Shown: piece by piece, positions 17,747 to 26,903 of the stretch
How positions within the stretch are numbered: the first letter of the stretch is position 1
Layout: each line of letters opens with the position of its first letter
Assembly: GCA_003598065.1 (NCBI GenBank)
Contig: QZKR01000042.1
Span: forward strand, 1-64,000
Origin: Myxococcales bacterium
GTDB taxonomy: Bacteria; Myxococcota_A; SURF-8
Reading direction: 5' to 3'
Length of the DNA: 64,000 nt
The notes under the pieces: model-generated
What the model was told of the DNA's origin: nothing
The model's database searches: none
What the model saw: only the letters and a program-made list of their open reading frames with translations
Translations under genes and position numbers: made by a program

Positions 17747-18937
17747 CTATTTTTGGAGATGGCGGCTGCGCTGGTGGAGGCGCATGTGGCCCTTCTGAAT
17801 GCCCTCGGTCGAAAGGGCGCGCAACGAGGCCAGATTGGTCGCCAGCCCCGCCGTCGCCGCGAGGATGGCCAGATCGCGGGCCGTCTTGACGCCCATGATT
17901 TCGAGCGCCAGCCGGGCGGCGGGGTGAGCCCGTGTCGCTCCGCCGACCACGCCCACGGCCATCGGCATTTCCAGTCGCCCGGTCAACCGCCCCTCGGCGT
18001 TTTTTCGGAAAACGGAGAGCGGTTTGTACCGCCCGCTTTTCGCGGCGTAGGCATGAGCGCCAGCCTCCACGGCGCGCCAGTCGTTGCCCGTGGCGACCAG
18101 AACGGGATCAACGCCATTCATGATGCCCTTGTTGTGCGTGGCGGCGCGATAGGGGTCCAGTTCGGCGAACCGCGAGGCGCTGACAACGCCGTCCACAACC
18201 TGTTCGGCCGGATAGCCTTTCAGCGCCAGCGCCTCGGCGGGGCATTCGAAGGAAACCCTGACCAAGCGGCGATCCGCCAGGTTTGTCAGAATCCGCAGAC
18301 CATAAACGCCCCCCGTCAGTTTTTCAATTTCCGGAGCGATGGCTTCGCCCATCGTGTTGACGGCGTTCGCACCCATGGCGTCCCGAACATCGACAAGAAG
18401 GTGAACCACCAGGAAATTTTCGTCGGTTTCAGGGTCGCGCATCTCGCGGGCTTCCAGATCGCGGGGGCCGCCGCCGTTGCGCGCCAGGGCCTCGTCCTGC
18501 TTCCCCGCGATATCGAGAAGCCTGGCCTTGTTCTCCAGAATGGCTTCCCTGGCCTTGGCAAGGTCGTCGCAGAAAAGCTGGATCTGACAGATCATGATGG
18601 GATCGTCGGCTTCGGCCCTGAAGCCGCCGCCTTCGCGGACCATCCGCGCCGCGTTGGAACAAGCCGCCACGACGGACGGCTCCTCCACGACCATCGGAAT
18701 CCAGACGTCGCGGCCGTCGATCGTGAAATTGGGTGCGACGGAGAAAGGCAAGGCGTACCGCCCGCAGACGTTTTCCACCAGCGCGTCCGCCGCGGCGGCG
18801 TCCAGTCCGCCCCCCTCGAACAGAGACCGAAGGTCATTCGGGTCTGCGTCCAGCCATTCGGCCAACTCTTTCACTCGCTCCGAAGGCGTCAGCTTATTCC
18901 ATCCCGAACGTCTGGAACTGCGCGTCGCATCAGTCAT
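17747..18937 (-). CDS. mvaA: class II hydroxymethylglutaryl-CoA reductase
   Basis: It interconverts HMG-CoA and mevalonate. The 396-residue length and motifs fit class II enzymes: ENVCGRYALPFSVAPNF (substrate motif), catalytic Glu in MVVEEPSVVAACSN, Lys in THNKGIMNGVDPV with the catalytic Asp, and a C-terminal His in EGIQKGHMRLH. Class II enzymes can be biosynthetic or degradative, but the operon with mvk, mvaD, mvaK2 and fni shows a biosynthetic role. The start ATG overlaps the mvaK2 stop by four bases. It is the last gene of the fni-led operon. Confidence 0.94.
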   Translation of the reverse strand: MTDATRSSRRSGWNKLTPSERVKELAEWLDADPNDLRSLFEGGGLDAAAADALVENVCGRYALPFSVAPNFTIDGRDVWIPMVVEEPSVVAACSNAARMVREGGGFRAEADDPIMICQIQLFCDDLAKAREAILENKARLLDIAGKQDEALARNGGGPRDLEAREMRDPETDENFLVVHLLVDVRDAMGANAVNTMGEAIAPEIEKLTGGVYGLRILTNLADRRLVRVSFECPAEALALKGYPAEQVVDGVVSASRFAELDPYRAATHNKGIMNGVDPVLVATGNDWRAVEAGAHAYAAKSGRYKPLSVFRKNAEGRLTGRLEMPMAVGVVGGATRAHPAARLALEIMGVKTARDLAILAATAGLATNLASLRALSTEGIQKGHMRLHQRSRHLQK

Positions 18938-19920
18938 GGGAGTTGTCCTCCAGGTCCTCTTGCCGGAACCGAATGAACGCCGATGGGGTCGCTATCCAGT
19001 CCGATGATCGTTCCGCCCGCCTTGGGCAGCTCGCGTTTGAACGCTTGAACGCCCGCGCCGGCTGGGAAGAAGGCCAGCATCATGTCCCCGCCTCCCGCGC
19101 CGGACGGTTTGGCGCTCCCGCCGCAGGATTCTGCGATCTCGGAAATGCGTGTCATGACCGGGGTCACGATATCGACGCCTGCCGCCCGACCGAGGTCGCG
19201 CATCCATTCCCCGTATCGCCTTGCCGCCAGGCGCCACCTTGCGGCGTCCGCCTTGTCTTTCGTGACGCCTTCGACCTCGGCCGCCATTGCCGCGACAATG
19301 CGGTCGAAGGCTTCACCCGAGTTTTTTTTGAACGTTTGAACCGCTCGCAGCAACTCCGGTGTTGAAGCGGAACCTCCCGTCCACGCGGCCAGAATTATCA
19401 GATCGGGAGGCAGGGAAAGATTGAAAAACGCCGGCGCTTCATTCGCGACGGAAGGCTCCATGCAGACGATGCCCCCGAAAACGGCGGCGGCGACGTCGAT
19501 GCCGCTGCCGCTGCTGCCCTGAAAGCGATTGTGCGCCTCATGCGCGACCTGCCAGATTTTCCGGCGGATAATCTCGTTGGAGATGTCCAGACCGGAGGCC
19601 GAGAAGACCGACGCCACGGAGGCGGCTGTCACGGCGGCGCTGCTTCCGAGGCCAAGCTTGATCCCGGCCTGGGAAAACGAGGACGAATCCGCCCGCCATA
19701 TCGACGCATCCAGCGAAACGCCAAGCTGGGCGGCCGCCTCGCGTCGGGCGAAGGACACAAGATCGTCTCCCGCCGTTTCTGGCGACGCCTCCGCGCGAGA
19801 CAATGTCACATGGCGATCGACCGCCATGACAACGCCCGGATATCCGAAGGCCACGGCGTATTCGCCGAGCAGCACAAGCTTTCCCGGGGCGCGAAATTCC
19901 GTGAACGATCTTTGGGTCAT
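18934..19920 (-). CDS. mvaK2: phosphomevalonate kinase (GHMP family)
   Basis: It phosphorylates mevalonate-5-phosphate to the diphosphate. The 328-residue protein has three GHMP motifs: APGKLVLLGEYAVAFG at the N-terminus, KLGLGSSAAVTAA as the ATP-binding loop, and KPSGAGGGDMMLAF near the C-terminus. GSGIDVAAAVFGG matches phosphomevalonate kinases rather than mevalonate kinase. It overlaps its neighbours mvaD and mvaA by ATGA four-base overlaps, so translation is coupled. Assignment between the two kinases of the operon rests on motif details and on the clear mevalonate kinase upstream. Confidence 0.9.
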   Translation of the reverse strand: MTQRSFTEFRAPGKLVLLGEYAVAFGYPGVVMAVDRHVTLSRAEASPETAGDDLVSFARREAAAQLGVSLDASIWRADSSSFSQAGIKLGLGSSAAVTAASVASVFSASGLDISNEIIRRKIWQVAHEAHNRFQGSSGSGIDVAAAVFGGIVCMEPSVANEAPAFFNLSLPPDLIILAAWTGGSASTPELLRAVQTFKKNSGEAFDRIVAAMAAEVEGVTKDKADAARWRLAARRYGEWMRDLGRAAGVDIVTPVMTRISEIAESCGGSAKPSGAGGGDMMLAFFPAGAGVQAFKRELPKAGGTIIGLDSDPIGVHSVPARGPGGQLP

Positions 19921-20894
19921 GAAACGATCTCGGCGCCCGGCCCCGGACGCTCGATGAAGACGGCGCGCACGTTTTCGATCCGTCGCAATTCGTCCGTCAG
20001 CGCTTCGGCGGATTGGGGTTCGCAGAGAACTTTCACATGCGGGCCGGCGTCGATCGTAACGTAGCCTTCAAGCCCTTGCTCCCTCAGATCCCAAACTTTG
20101 CGCATCACGGCCAGCGTCGCCGGGTTCCAGTAAACGAGCGGCGGGTTGGCGCTCATCATGACGGCATGCATGGAAAAACAGGAAGACTCGGTGAGGCTTC
20201 CGAGTTCGGCGAAATTCCCGGCGGCCACGGCGTCCCTAGCCTTCCGAAGCAGCTCGGTGTTGTGGAGCGCCCAATCGCGGAAATACGGCGACGAGCGGCG
20301 CGTGCGCTCCATGCCCTCCGTGGAGCCGACCTTCTTGGGTTCGTCCGTCGTCACCGCCACGATCATCCGAAGCTCCCACTCATCCGGGCGGCGGAGTTGG
20401 CTGAGACGGTAAGCGTCGCTTCCCGGGCTCTCCGGGGCATACATCACAAGCCCGCCCAGAAGGCTGCGCGGCGCGGAGCCGGAGCCCCGCCGGGCGAGTT
20501 CGGAGAGTTCCCGAAGCTCCAGCGTCAGCCCGAACGCGCGGGCGGCGGCCAGCGCCAACGCCGCGAATCCCGAAGCCGAGGACGCCAGCCCGGAGGCGGT
20601 CGGAAAATTATTTTCGCTCTCCACGCGGACAAACCCGGAAACCCCAAAATCGGCGCGGATCCGGTCGAGCAGGCGGACAATCCGTTCAGCTTCCCCGGAT
20701 GCGGCGGACCTGCTGTTTAGAAGGATTTCATCCCTTTTCAGCGAGCTGTCCGGCGTGATCGTCGTTCGCGTATGAAAATGGTCCAGGGTCATGGACAGGC
20801 TTCCCGTAACCGGAAGATTCGCTGCCCGATCCTGCTTGCCCCAGTATTTGATCAAGGCGATGTTCGGTCTCGCGATGGCGGTGATGCTGCTCAT
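19917..20894 (-). CDS. mvaD: diphosphomevalonate decarboxylase
   Basis: It converts mevalonate diphosphate to isopentenyl diphosphate. The start ATG at 20894 gives a 325-residue protein beginning MSSITAIARPNIALIKYWGK, the family's N-terminal signature. The body has LPVTGSLSMTLD, NNFPTASGLASSASGFAALA (P-loop), and RRGSGSAPRSLLGGLVMY with the catalytic Arg/Ser region. A longer frame to 20945 would run into mvk and is rejected. It starts seven bases after the mvk stop with GAGGA in the gap, and its stop overlaps mvaK2. Confidence 0.94.
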   Translation of the reverse strand: MSSITAIARPNIALIKYWGKQDRAANLPVTGSLSMTLDHFHTRTTITPDSSLKRDEILLNSRSAASGEAERIVRLLDRIRADFGVSGFVRVESENNFPTASGLASSASGFAALALAAARAFGLTLELRELSELARRGSGSAPRSLLGGLVMYAPESPGSDAYRLSQLRRPDEWELRMIVAVTTDEPKKVGSTEGMERTRRSSPYFRDWALHNTELLRKARDAVAAGNFAELGSLTESSCFSMHAVMMSANPPLVYWNPATLAVMRKVWDLREQGLEGYVTIDAGPHVKVLCEPQSAEALTDELRRIENVRAVFIERPGPGAEIVS

Positions 20895-20901
20895 GTCCGT
20901 T

Positions 20902-21864
20902 TTAGTCCTCTGTTTTTTGAAAAAGCCACGCTTCGAAGCCCGCACGAGACCAGGCCTTCAGGATGGCGTCGCCGTTTTCTCCCGCCAAGGCAATGACGCA
21001 GCCCCCGCCCCCCGCGCCTGTCAGCTTGGCGCCGGGCGACCCCGCCTGACGCGCGAGATCAACCATCATATCAATCTCCGGCGCGCTCACTCCCAGCGCT
21101 GTCAGCAATTGTTGGTTTTCATTCATGGCCGCGCCAAGCGCGTTCAGATCCCGCCTTTTCAGGGCATCCAGCCCTAGCATGACGCAGCGCTCAATAGCGT
21201 CGAAGAGAAACGTCGTTCCCGCCGGATCGTTTTCATGCCGCCGGCGAACCCCATCCACCATGGCGAGCGTCTCCCGAGGCACGCCGCTGTGACCGATAAC
21301 CAGCGACGGGACGGGAAAAGGCAAGGCCAGGGCTTGCTCGGTGACCGGCTCGAAACGCGAGAGGTGCTCATCACTGCTTGCAATCCAGCCGTTGCGTCGG
21401 AACAGGCACAGGCCGCCGAACGAGGCCACGGTGTCGTCAAGCCCGGAGGGCTGCCCGTGAAAGACCTTTTCAAGTTCGAACGCGAGCCGCCGGATTTCGC
21501 CGGATTCGAGCGGCGCTCCACGAACCGTCAGCAAAGCTTTCGTCGCCACGACGGCCAGCGCCGCCGAGCTGCCGAGACCAGCGCCCAAGGGCAGATTCGC
21601 GGAAATCTCCAGGTCGAATCCTTTCCCGGAACCGGCTACGAGCGTTTTCAGTTTCCGCAACGCCTGGCCGATTTTCGACGCGGAGGAATCGCTTTCTTGC
21701 AGGTTCCAGGCTGGGACGTGAAGCTCGAGGCGTCCGTCGGTCGGTTCCATCGTGCCGACCGTCAAACCGTTGGGCAGGCCGACGGCCAGGGCGGGACGGT
21801 TGTAAACAACCGCATGCTCTCCTAGTAGAATGGCCTTTCCGAAGGCTGAGAGGAGCGAAAACAA
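20902..21864 (-). CDS. mvk: mevalonate kinase
   Basis: It phosphorylates mevalonate at C5. The 320-residue GHMP kinase has FGKAILLGEHAVVYNRPALAVG at its N-terminus, LPLGAGLGSSAALAV, the SGLDDTVASFGG segment with the catalytic Asp, and KLTGAGGGGCVIAL. The start codon is TTG at 21864, three bases after the fni stop, preceded by GGAAAG. No better start exists without losing the conserved N-terminus. It is the second gene of the mevalonate operon. Confidence 0.93.
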   Translation of the reverse strand: MFSLLSAFGKAILLGEHAVVYNRPALAVGLPNGLTVGTMEPTDGRLELHVPAWNLQESDSSASKIGQALRKLKTLVAGSGKGFDLEISANLPLGAGLGSSAALAVVATKALLTVRGAPLESGEIRRLAFELEKVFHGQPSGLDDTVASFGGLCLFRRNGWIASSDEHLSRFEPVTEQALALPFPVPSLVIGHSGVPRETLAMVDGVRRRHENDPAGTTFLFDAIERCVMLGLDALKRRDLNALGAAMNENQQLLTALGVSAPEIDMMVDLARQAGSPGAKLTGAGGGGCVIALAGENGDAILKAWSRAGFEAWLFQKTED

Positions 21865-21867
21865 GAG

Positions 21868-22929
21868 TCACGCTTTCCGTTGCACGGTCCACTCCAGCAG
21901 TGGGCCCGTGATGATACGGGGAGTTTTTCGCAGGTCGGTAAGGTTCCGGCTGCCCGTCAGCACCATCGCGGCTCGAATACCGGCGAGGATCGAATCCAGA
22001 GCGGTTTTCACGCCAGACTCGCCGGCGTTGAAATAGGCTTGAATAATCGGGCTGGCCGTGCCGGCCATTTTTGCTCCCAAGGCAATGGCGCGTGCGGCGT
22101 CCAACCCTGTTCGGATGCCGCCGCTGCCGACGAGTTCAAGACCGGAATCGGCCAGGTCGGAAATGGCGGCGGCGGTGGGAACGCCCCAGTCCCAGAAGGC
22201 CGCCAAATCCGGGTTGGCTTCGCCCTCTCTGCGCTTGACTTCCACGCCGACCCAGGACGTGCCGCCCAAGCCCGAGACGTCGAGGTATTTCACGCCCCGC
22301 TCCTTCAACTGCAGCCCCGTCTCTCGGGAAATACCGGCGCCGGTCTCTTTTACGATGACGGGAACATCCAATTGCTCCACCAGATTGGCGATGGCGTCGA
22401 GGACACCTGAAAAATCACGGTCGCCCTCCGGCTGCATCAGTTCCTGAGAGGGGTTAAGGTGGATGCAGAGCGCGCTGGCCTCGACGTCCTTGAGCATGGC
22501 TTTTATTTTATTCACCGGCGTTGAAACCGCTTGCACGCCGCCCAGGTTGCCTACCAGAAAAACATCGGGCGCGACATCGCGTACTGTGTAAGTGTCCGCC
22601 AGTTTCGGGTTTTCCAGCATGGCCCGCTGACTGCCCAGACCGAAAGCAAGGCCGAATTTCTCCGCCGCTTTGGCGATGGCGCGATTGATGTCCCTGGCTT
22701 CATCCGTCCCACCGGTCATGCCGGTAATGAAAAGCGGCGCTTCGAATTTATGCCCGGCAAAGACCGTTGACAGGTCCACGGAGGCGGCATTCAGTTCCGG
22801 CAGCGCGCAGTGGATCAAGCGAACGTGTTCCAGCCAGGTCGTGGCCGATCGCGCCGAGACGCCGCCGGTGCGGAACGGTTCGAGATGATCGCGCTTCCGT
22901 TTTTGTGTAACATCGCCTCTGGAAGACAT
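21868..22929 (-). CDS. fni: type 2 isopentenyl-diphosphate delta-isomerase (FMN)
   Basis: It isomerises IPP and DMAPP using reduced FMN. The 353-residue product shows the family pattern: RKRDHLEPF at the N-terminus, FITGMTGGT, GLGSQRAMLENP, LCIHLNPSQELMQPEGDRDF, VIVKETGAGIS, YLDVSGLGGTSW and GSGGIRTGLDAARAIALGA. It leads the operon fni-mvk-mvaD-mvaK2-mvaA, and its ATG lies about 44 bases after the transcription start predicted from the sigma-54 element at 22984-22999. Confidence 0.94.
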   Translation of the reverse strand: MSSRGDVTQKRKRDHLEPFRTGGVSARSATTWLEHVRLIHCALPELNAASVDLSTVFAGHKFEAPLFITGMTGGTDEARDINRAIAKAAEKFGLAFGLGSQRAMLENPKLADTYTVRDVAPDVFLVGNLGGVQAVSTPVNKIKAMLKDVEASALCIHLNPSQELMQPEGDRDFSGVLDAIANLVEQLDVPVIVKETGAGISRETGLQLKERGVKYLDVSGLGGTSWVGVEVKRREGEANPDLAAFWDWGVPTAAAISDLADSGLELVGSGGIRTGLDAARAIALGAKMAGTASPIIQAYFNAGESGVKTALDSILAGIRAAMVLTGSRNLTDLRKTPRIITGPLLEWTVQRKA

Positions 22930-22983
22930 GCCGCTGTTCCCTTTAGTGTTGGGGACATCGCCTATTCAAGCACACGATCTTTA

Positions 22984-22999
22984 TGCAAACAAAATGCCA
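22984..22999 (-). promoter_or_regulatory. sigma-54 promoter (-24/-12) for the mevalonate operon
   Basis: The minus strand reads TGGCATTTTGTTTGCA, with GG and GC separated by ten bases as required for sigma-54. Its distance to fni is the same as for the other three elements of this form in the window. Confidence 0.75.
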
Positions 23000-23109
23000 A
23001 TTCCCCGGCTTTACGTGGCTTGCTCGACCGTGATCTTAATATAAATGATCCAACGGGTTATTGAAAATCCCATTCCATAGTAGGGTTAAAGCCGTGGTCA
23101 ACTTGGATC

Positions 23110-23424
23110 ATGAGGTCCGCCATGCAACCCAATCCTGAAATCCTCCTCGAAAAAGCAGGCATCACGCTCCCCGAAAGTACCTGCCTCCTGAAATCATGGC
23201 GTTCACCGTGACCAAACCGATGTTCGAGCAGCTATGCTCGCTCGACGAAAACAGTTTTCTCTACAAGCCGTTCTGGCAGGATTTACAGAAAGCCAGGGAC
23301 CGCTAGGGAAGAGGATCGGCAGCACCACGACAATCCGCAGGTCAAGAGGCTGGCCGAATGGGTGATCGGTCTCTTGCCCCAATTTGCCCCGGGCAAAGAA
23401 AAAGGGCTTAAGCGATCCGCCTAA
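23110..23424 (+). pseudogene. decayed small gene next to the left tRNA-Pro repeat
   Basis: Three consecutive short segments in different frames look coding: MQPNPEILLEKAGITLPEST, then EIMAFTVTKPMFEQLCSLDE onward, then EEDRQHHDNPQVKRLAEWVI onward, ending in a TAA inside the terminator hairpin. Joining them needs two frameshifts. The last segment resembles the 3' segment found immediately before the right-hand repeat at 38,277 (HDNPQVKRLA versus HDDPEVRLFA). Function is unknown. It may be a gene carried at the end of an integrative element. Confidence 0.4.
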
Positions 23425-23428
23425 GCCC
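23391..23428 (-). terminator. intrinsic terminator after the left tRNA-Pro fragment
   Basis: On the minus strand the hairpin GGGCTTAGGC / GCTTAAGCCC is followed by CCCTTTTTCTTT. It lies ten bases downstream of the CCA end of the tRNA fragment, as expected for a tRNA terminator. Confidence 0.65.
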
Positions 23429-23437
23429 TTGATCTTT

Positions 23438-23484
23438 CTGGTCGGCGTGAGTGGATTTGAACCACCGACTTCTTGGTCCCGAAC
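23438..23484 (-). repeat. 47-bp direct repeat, left copy: 3' part of tRNA-Pro(CGG), probable att site
   Basis: The minus strand encodes the anticodon loop TTCGGGA (anticodon CGG), the 3' anticodon stem CCAAG, the T arm GGTGG-TTCAAAT-CCACT, the 3' acceptor strand and an encoded CCA. The 5' half of a tRNA is absent upstream, so it is not a functional gene. The same 47 bp occur at 38291-38337. Such 3' tRNA fragments are classic attachment-site remnants of tyrosine-recombinase elements. Confidence 0.8.
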
Positions 23485-23731
23485 ACAGACGACGGTGGTC
23501 GGAAACCCTGGTCCATTAGTCCCGAAATTCCGGACTTTCGCCGTAAAATCAAACTCTTGTCGGGTATAATAGCGACCTGCGGATTTCATCCGATCACCTC
23601 CCCAATCGCCCTTTTTCTACCGGTTTCCGAGCAAGTTTGTCACCCGTTGTCACCGGAATCGGAAGGCTTCGGATTCCATGCAGCGGCAGTTCTATCGGAA
23701 AGGTTCCTCTGTTCAGCTAAGCATTCCAGTT

Positions 23732-24466
23732 TTACCAGGGCAATGAATCCTGGGCGACGTGACACTGCTGGCAGCTGACGCGCTGCGGGTGGGGCGTGCG
23801 CAGTCCTGCCTTGCCGCCCGGCCCGTGGCAGCCCAGGCAGTTTGAACGCATCCAGCTCGGATGCGGGATCACCGGCGGCGCGCCGATCCAGGCTCGCGAC
23901 CCGCGGCCATAGGCCGTAAACCCCTCGAACCCGTTCGCTACGGTCGCCGGAGAGGCCGCTGGGATCGACCGCGAGGCGGGGACGTGGCATTGGATGCAAT
24001 TGCCCAGCAGGCGATGACTCATCATCGGGGCGGTTTTGCCATTGACGACCATTCCCGTCTGGTGACAGGCGACGCAGGCGCCCGTGGCCCGCTCGTCCAC
24101 CGGGTGCGGAATCACCGGCGGCGCGCCGTCGTAAGCCCGGCGTTCCGCCCGGAGCAGCAGCGCGCGAAGCCGTTCCTCCGGCGTGGCGACGGTTTGCGGT
24201 GCGGTCGTCGGCAAAGCCGCCGCAAGACTCGCCAGCTCCACGCCGGCGTCCGGACGATAGCGCCGGTTGCGCAGCTCCGCGTAAGTCTGGGCGGGGTGCG
24301 CCGAAATGTCCTCGGCGACGCGGGGCGGCTGAGGATCGAAAGCGGGAGAGCGGGCCGGCCGCGTGCCGGCGAAGAGGCCGACCAGCGCCAGGGCTACGGC
24401 GACGGCCAGCAGGACGTTGACCCAGCGCCCGCGCGGGACGGTCCGGTTGTCAGACATCGCCTCCAT
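23732..24466 (-). CDS. tetrahaem cytochrome c, NapB-like
   Basis: The 244-residue protein has an N-terminal membrane or signal segment (VNVLLAVAVALALVGLFAG) and four CxxCH haem motifs: CVACH, CIQCH, CLGCH and CQQCH. Two blocks each contain GAPPVIPHP followed by two haem sites, so it looks like a tandem duplication of the dihaem NapB module, which normally has two haems. It should pass electrons to NapA in the periplasm. The ATG at 24466 has GGAG seven bases upstream and lies 16 bases after the napA stop, in the operon napD-napA-napB-like. Confidence 0.82.
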   Translation of the reverse strand: MEAMSDNRTVPRGRWVNVLLAVAVALALVGLFAGTRPARSPAFDPQPPRVAEDISAHPAQTYAELRNRRYRPDAGVELASLAAALPTTAPQTVATPEERLRALLLRAERRAYDGAPPVIPHPVDERATGACVACHQTGMVVNGKTAPMMSHRLLGNCIQCHVPASRSIPAASPATVANGFEGFTAYGRGSRAWIGAPPVIPHPSWMRSNCLGCHGPGGKAGLRTPHPQRVSCQQCHVAQDSLPW

Positions 24467-24482
24467 CGTCCGTCTCCGCCTC

Positions 24483-26903
24483 CTAGACGCCGAGCCGTTC
24501 GAGCTTCACGGCGCACTTCTTGTAATCCGGCTGCTTGGAAAACGGATCGTAGGCTTCCAGGGTGACGAGATTGACAAGCTTCGTTTCGTCGAAGAAGGGC
24601 ACGAACAGAGAGCCTTCCGGCGGCGCGCCCCGCCCCTCGATCCACACCGGGAAATCCACCTGCCCGCGCCGCGAACTGATGCGCACCCGGTCGCCGTTGG
24701 CGAGACCCAGGCGCGCGGCGTCGGCCGGATGAACCTCGACATAGGCGGAGGGCATCGCGCGGGCGAGTTGCGGCACCCGCCGCGTCATCGTCCCCGTGTG
24801 CCAGTGCTCCAGCACGCGGCCGGTGCAGAGCCAGAAGGGATACTCGGCGTCGGGCATCTCCGGCGGATCTTCGTAGGGCCGAAACCAGATCTGGGCTCGG
24901 TCGTCCTTCGTCACCGAATGATAGAACTGGATCCCGCGCCCCTTGGCCACGTAAGGATCGTCGAATTCGGAGAAGCGGTAACGGGTTTCGCGCCACGTCC
25001 CGTCCGGCTGCTGCACGACCGGCCAGCGCAGCCCGCGCGCCTTGACGTATTCCTGGTAAGGGGCCAGATCCTTGTGCTTGTGGCGTGAAAACTTGCGGTA
25101 CTCCTCGAATAGCTGCTCGTCCACGTTGATGTCGTAATAACGCGCAAACTCCCAGATGGGAACCTCCCGACCGGATGCGTCGCGCATGGCGAAGAGAAAA
25201 CGGCCGTCCTTGTCCTTCATGCCCGGATGTCCGAGATCGTAAAGCTTCCGCGCCACGGCGATGGTCTGCCAGCAGTCGTCGCGCGCCTCTCCGGGCGGCG
25301 GCGCCTGCCTGAACCACTGCTGCGTGCGGCGCTCGGAGTTGCCGAACATGCCGTTCTTCTCCACCCACATCGCCGAGGGCAGCACCAAGTCGGCCAGCTC
25401 CGTGGTGGCGGTGGGGTAGACGTCGGAGACAATCAGGAACTTGTCTTCCAGGTCCGCTTTCTTGCGGAACAGCTTGTTGAGGTTCGGCAGGGTCTGGCCG
25501 GGGTTGGTGACCTGCACCCAGATGGTGTGGATGTCGCCGCCCTGCGCCGTGGGGGTGCAGAATTTCTCCCACATCTGGACGGTGTGATAGCCCGGCGTGG
25601 GGTTGATCCGCCCCGCCGGCAAGTTCCAGAACTTCTCGGCCATCTCGCGGTGCTCGGGCTTGGCCACCAGGCCGCCGCCCGGCAGGGCGTGGGCCAGCGT
25701 GCCGACTTCGCGCACCGTGCCGCAGGCGGAAGGCTGACCGGTCAGGCTGGTCGGGGCGTCGCCGGGCTTGCCGAAGTGGCCGGAAAGCAGATGGATGGAA
25801 TGCACCAGCGAGTTGATCGCCGTGCCGCGCGTGTGCTGGTTCATTCCCATGCACCACAGGCTGGTGATCTTCACGTCGCGGCGTCCGAAGAGATCCGCCA
25901 GCATACGGATGTCGCGCTCCGGCACGCCGGATAGCTTCGCCACGTATTCGGGCGTATAGGGCGCGAGGCCGGCTTTGTATTCGTCGAAGGTGATCGCCTT
26001 GCCGTTCAGGTCCGGCGGGTTCGAGTCGGCGCGGAAGGCGCAGTATTTTTCCACGAAGTCGCGATCGTAGGTCCCGTTCGCCAGCAACAGGTGAGCGATG
26101 CCGTTGGCGATCGCCAGATCGGTGTGCGGGCGGAACTGGAGGTAATGCTGGGCCTGCATCGTCGTGCGCGTGCGGCGCGTGCCGATGTCGATGAGCTGAA
26201 CCGGCTTGCCCTGTGCGCGCCGGTCGATGAAGCGCGAGAAGAGGACGGGGTGCATCTCGGCCGGGTTGTTGCCCCAGGTGATGACCACGTCGCACTCGTC
26301 CAGATCCTGGTAGCAGCCGGCGGGTTCGTCCACGCCGTAGACGCACAAGAAACCCGTCACCGCCGAAGACATGCACAGTCGCGCGTTCGGGTCGATATGG
26401 TTGTTGGACAGCCCGCCCTTCATGAATTTCTGGGCGGCGTAGCCTTCCGGAATCGTCCACTGCCCGCTGCCGTAGAAGGCGAAGCCCTTGGGGTCTTTCA
26501 GTACGCGCCGCGCGACGATGTCGATAGCTTCGTCCCAGGAAACGGGCGTCAGCGTTCCGCCTTTGCGCAGCAAGGGCCGTGTAAGGCGGTCTTGGCCGTA
26601 GAGCGCCAGCGCCACGTGGTAGCCTTTCACGCACAGCAACCCCTTGTTCACGTCCGCCTCACGGTCGCCGGCGATGGCCACGACGCGGCCGTTCTTGACG
26701 CCCGCCATGACGTGGCAGCCGGCGCCGCAGAAGCGGCAGGGGGCCTTCTGCCAGACGATCCCTGCTCCCGCGTCCTTCAGATTGCCGCCGGCCAGGCCAG
26801 GGATGGGCAGGCCCTCGGCCAAGGCCGGCATGGGGCCGATGGCCGCCACGGCGGCGAGCATCGCCGAGCGTTTCAAAAACTCCCGTCGGTCAAGGCTGCT
26901 CAT
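24483..26903 (-). CDS. napA: periplasmic nitrate reductase catalytic subunit
   Basis: NapA reduces nitrate to nitrite at a Mo-bis-MGD centre. The ATG at 26903 gives 806 residues starting with a twin-arginine signal (SSLDRREFLKRSAML). Cys56, Cys59, Cys63 and Cys91 (CRFCGAGC and CVKG) ligate the 4Fe-4S cluster, and Cys177 in NARLCMSSAV is the expected Mo ligand. MYGVDEP-like YGVDEPAGCYQDLDE and WCMGMNQHTRGT are typical of the family. The frame is open to 27050, but that would place the Tat signal internally. It overlaps napD by 14 bases. Other substrates are possible, but NapD and the NapB-like protein support nitrate. Confidence 0.92.
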   Translation of the reverse strand: MSSLDRREFLKRSAMLAAVAAIGPMPALAEGLPIPGLAGGNLKDAGAGIVWQKAPCRFCGAGCHVMAGVKNGRVVAIAGDREADVNKGLLCVKGYHVALALYGQDRLTRPLLRKGGTLTPVSWDEAIDIVARRVLKDPKGFAFYGSGQWTIPEGYAAQKFMKGGLSNNHIDPNARLCMSSAVTGFLCVYGVDEPAGCYQDLDECDVVITWGNNPAEMHPVLFSRFIDRRAQGKPVQLIDIGTRRTRTTMQAQHYLQFRPHTDLAIANGIAHLLLANGTYDRDFVEKYCAFRADSNPPDLNGKAITFDEYKAGLAPYTPEYVAKLSGVPERDIRMLADLFGRRDVKITSLWCMGMNQHTRGTAINSLVHSIHLLSGHFGKPGDAPTSLTGQPSACGTVREVGTLAHALPGGGLVAKPEHREMAEKFWNLPAGRINPTPGYHTVQMWEKFCTPTAQGGDIHTIWVQVTNPGQTLPNLNKLFRKKADLEDKFLIVSDVYPTATTELADLVLPSAMWVEKNGMFGNSERRTQQWFRQAPPPGEARDDCWQTIAVARKLYDLGHPGMKDKDGRFLFAMRDASGREVPIWEFARYYDINVDEQLFEEYRKFSRHKHKDLAPYQEYVKARGLRWPVVQQPDGTWRETRYRFSEFDDPYVAKGRGIQFYHSVTKDDRAQIWFRPYEDPPEMPDAEYPFWLCTGRVLEHWHTGTMTRRVPQLARAMPSAYVEVHPADAARLGLANGDRVRISSRRGQVDFPVWIEGRGAPPEGSLFVPFFDETKLVNLVTLEAYDPFSKQPDYKKCAVKLERLGV

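Noticed and set aside
17513-18976. Long plus-strand open frame (487 codons) over the mvaA gene
   Set aside because: It is antisense to a clear HMG-CoA reductase, has no recognisable domain and reflects high-GC codon bias.
23438-23513. Complete tRNA-Pro gene on the minus strand
   Set aside because: Only the 3' part is present; the sequence beyond the anticodon loop does not form D arm or acceptor stem. The same holds at 38291.
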